The notes beneath the pieces were generated by a model, which saw nothing but the letters and a program-made list of their open reading frames with translations, made no database searches and was not told where the DNA came from. Below are positions 36,834-37,809 of a stretch of 37,809 bases of DNA, piece by piece. The position numbers were made by a program, and so were the translations under genes. Source of the DNA: an uncultured Bacteroidota bacterium. Lineage in GTDB: Bacteria > Bacteroidota > Bacteroidia > Flavobacteriales > Flavobacteriaceae. Numbering within the stretch: the first letter of the stretch is position 1; every line of letters begins with the position of its first letter. Location: positions 1-37,809 of the forward strand of contig CACJNF010000010.1 of NCBI GenBank assembly GCA_902594745.1. The letters are read 5' to 3'.

Positions 36834-37809
36834 TTAATCACCGTCGGCATCTGTATAATCAACTGCAACATTAAAGTTTGAAAGCATATCTGTCTTCAGG
36901 TTTACTACTATGGTTTGAAGTGCATCAAAAGCAAGTAGCATTAATGTATTGTTGTTGTTTATTTGATCTATAAAATTTTCATCCAGTCCATTGATGGACT
37001 CTAGGGCATTATTAAGTTTTGTTTGAACTGATGTGCCAATATCAGTTTCTAAATAATCTAAATAAGTTTTGTAGCTAGGTCCTAATTGCCCGTCAAAACC
37101 TTGACCCATAAATAATTCTTCAGCTCCTTTTCTGGCTTCTAATGCAAGTGTTTTTGATAGATTACCAAATGAATTTTTTGAATAATAATATGCTTCAATT
37201 CTATCAGGTAAAGGGAGAGAGGAGAACCTTCCCGCAGGGATACCAATTTTATTTGTTCTTAATCCTTTTTCAAAATAGTATACAAAGTCATTTACCATCA
37301 TATTAAAAGCTGATGTTGCAGTATTTTCAAAAGAGGAATTAAAAGTGTCTTTATATGTTGCCCAATCATCAACAACTTGTATTGTATTTTCATCCATCAC
37401 AGTGGCTAAAGTGAGAAGATAATTTCCATATTTTGAATTGGAATTGTATATATCAATTACTGCATCTTTTGTTTCTGCTATTCCATGGAGCATGTAATCT
37501 AAAGCAGGAAAACCTTGAGCAGCCCAGTCATTAGGATTTGTTAGATCAGTTTTTTCTTCCTCTATATTATTCTCAATCCTTTCTTTTCCTACTGGATAAG
37601 TATTCATCTTTAGTCCATACATAATTTCTTCTGCCTTACTTATATTAAAAACTTCAACATATTGCCACTTTTTATAAGAATCAATCCATTCGTTTTGAAA
37701 AGCATCATAATTATCTGAGTTAGGAGAATTTACAAAGGTTTGAATACTATTCTTTAAATTATCCATTGATGTTTTAAATGTGTTATATCTAGGAATGATT
37801 ATATTTTCA
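36834..37809 (-). CDS. Imelysin-family (EfeO/M75-like) protein, N-terminus outside window
   Basis: This is a helical periplasmic or outer-membrane-associated protein of the imelysin family, often linked to iron uptake. The frame is open to the right edge: codons before the Met at 37766 read ENIIIPRYNTFKTS, which fits the family, so the start and signal sequence lie beyond 37809. Seen motifs are WIDSYKKWQ, AEEIMYG, AAQGFPALDYMLHG (domain 1), VNDFVYYFEKGLRTNKIGIPAGR and ALEARKGAEELFMG (domain 2). It is first in the visible part of the operon with the HTTM protein, TonB receptor and DCC protein. Confidence 0.85.
   Translation of the reverse strand, partial: ENIIIPRYNTFKTSMDNLKNSIQTFVNSPNSDNYDAFQNEWIDSYKKWQYVEVFNISKAEEIMYGLKMNTYPVGKERIENNIEEEKTDLTNPNDWAAQGFPALDYMLHGIAETKDAVIDIYNSNSKYGNYLLTLATVMDENTIQVVDDWATYKDTFNSSFENTATSAFNMMVNDFVYYFEKGLRTNKIGIPAGRFSSLPLPDRIEAYYYSKNSFGNLSKTLALEARKGAEELFMGQGFDGQLGPSYKTYLDYLETDIGTSVQTKLNNALESINGLDENFIDQINNNNTLMLLAFDALQTIVVNLKTDMLSNFNVAVDYTDADGD

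Noticed and set aside
1-37809. tRNA, rRNA, CRISPR arrays, intact insertion sequences
   Set aside because: Reading both strands I found no cloverleaf-like GC-rich segment, no regularly spaced repeats and no transposase or full integrase; the only mobile-element trace is the arm-like sequence fused to sdhA.

Overview
The window is AT-rich, gene-dense DNA from a member of the Bacteroidota, most likely a marine Flavobacteriia lineage with a compact genome. The reasons are the flavobacterial versions of SdhCAB, glycyl-tRNA synthetase and the haem-associated AraC regulator; the TonB receptors and BNR/VPS10 protein; the lack of clear Shine-Dalgarno sequences; and TAnnTTTG promoter elements in several gaps. 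I see no rRNA, tRNA, CRISPR array or intact mobile element. No gene-free stretch exceeds about 150 bases.

Layout. 1-3656: the end of a TonB-dependent receptor, a convergent rseP site-2 protease, then an SCO-like protein with a Tp34/P19-type periplasmic metal protein. 3657-7837: an Xaa-Pro aminopeptidase and a large secreted BNR/VPS10-repeat protein. 7883-13204: a succinate dehydrogenase operon in the order sdhC, sdhA, S10 carboxypeptidase, sdhB. 13206-20735: two beta-lactamase-fold serine hydrolases, an Ig-like lipoprotein, glyS, xth and a cation/proton antiporter. 20859-22626: a DUF6607-type protein and an AraC regulator. 22623-32526: nine overlapping or abutting minus-strand genes, hemA-C-D-B-L-E-N-H-G, which encode every step from glutamyl-tRNA to protohaem. 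32674-37809: an operon that reads into the haem operon, with imelysin, a vitamin-K-carboxylase-like HTTM protein, a FecA-like TonB receptor and a DCC thiol oxidoreductase.

The right half reads as an iron/haem economy island: uptake (imelysin, FecA-like receptor), synthesis (hem operon) and regulation (AraC). Two related 23-bp inverted repeats, one just upstream of the DUF6607 gene and one upstream of hemA, suggest that a common regulator links these units.

The most unusual object is sdhA. Its open reading frame starts with about 100 residues resembling the N-terminal arm-binding domain of Bacteroidota tyrosine recombinases. These are joined in frame to an otherwise complete flavoprotein, and two TGGGG(C/T)ACAA direct repeats lie just upstream. 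The expected native start has no ATG; an ATA codon sits at that place.
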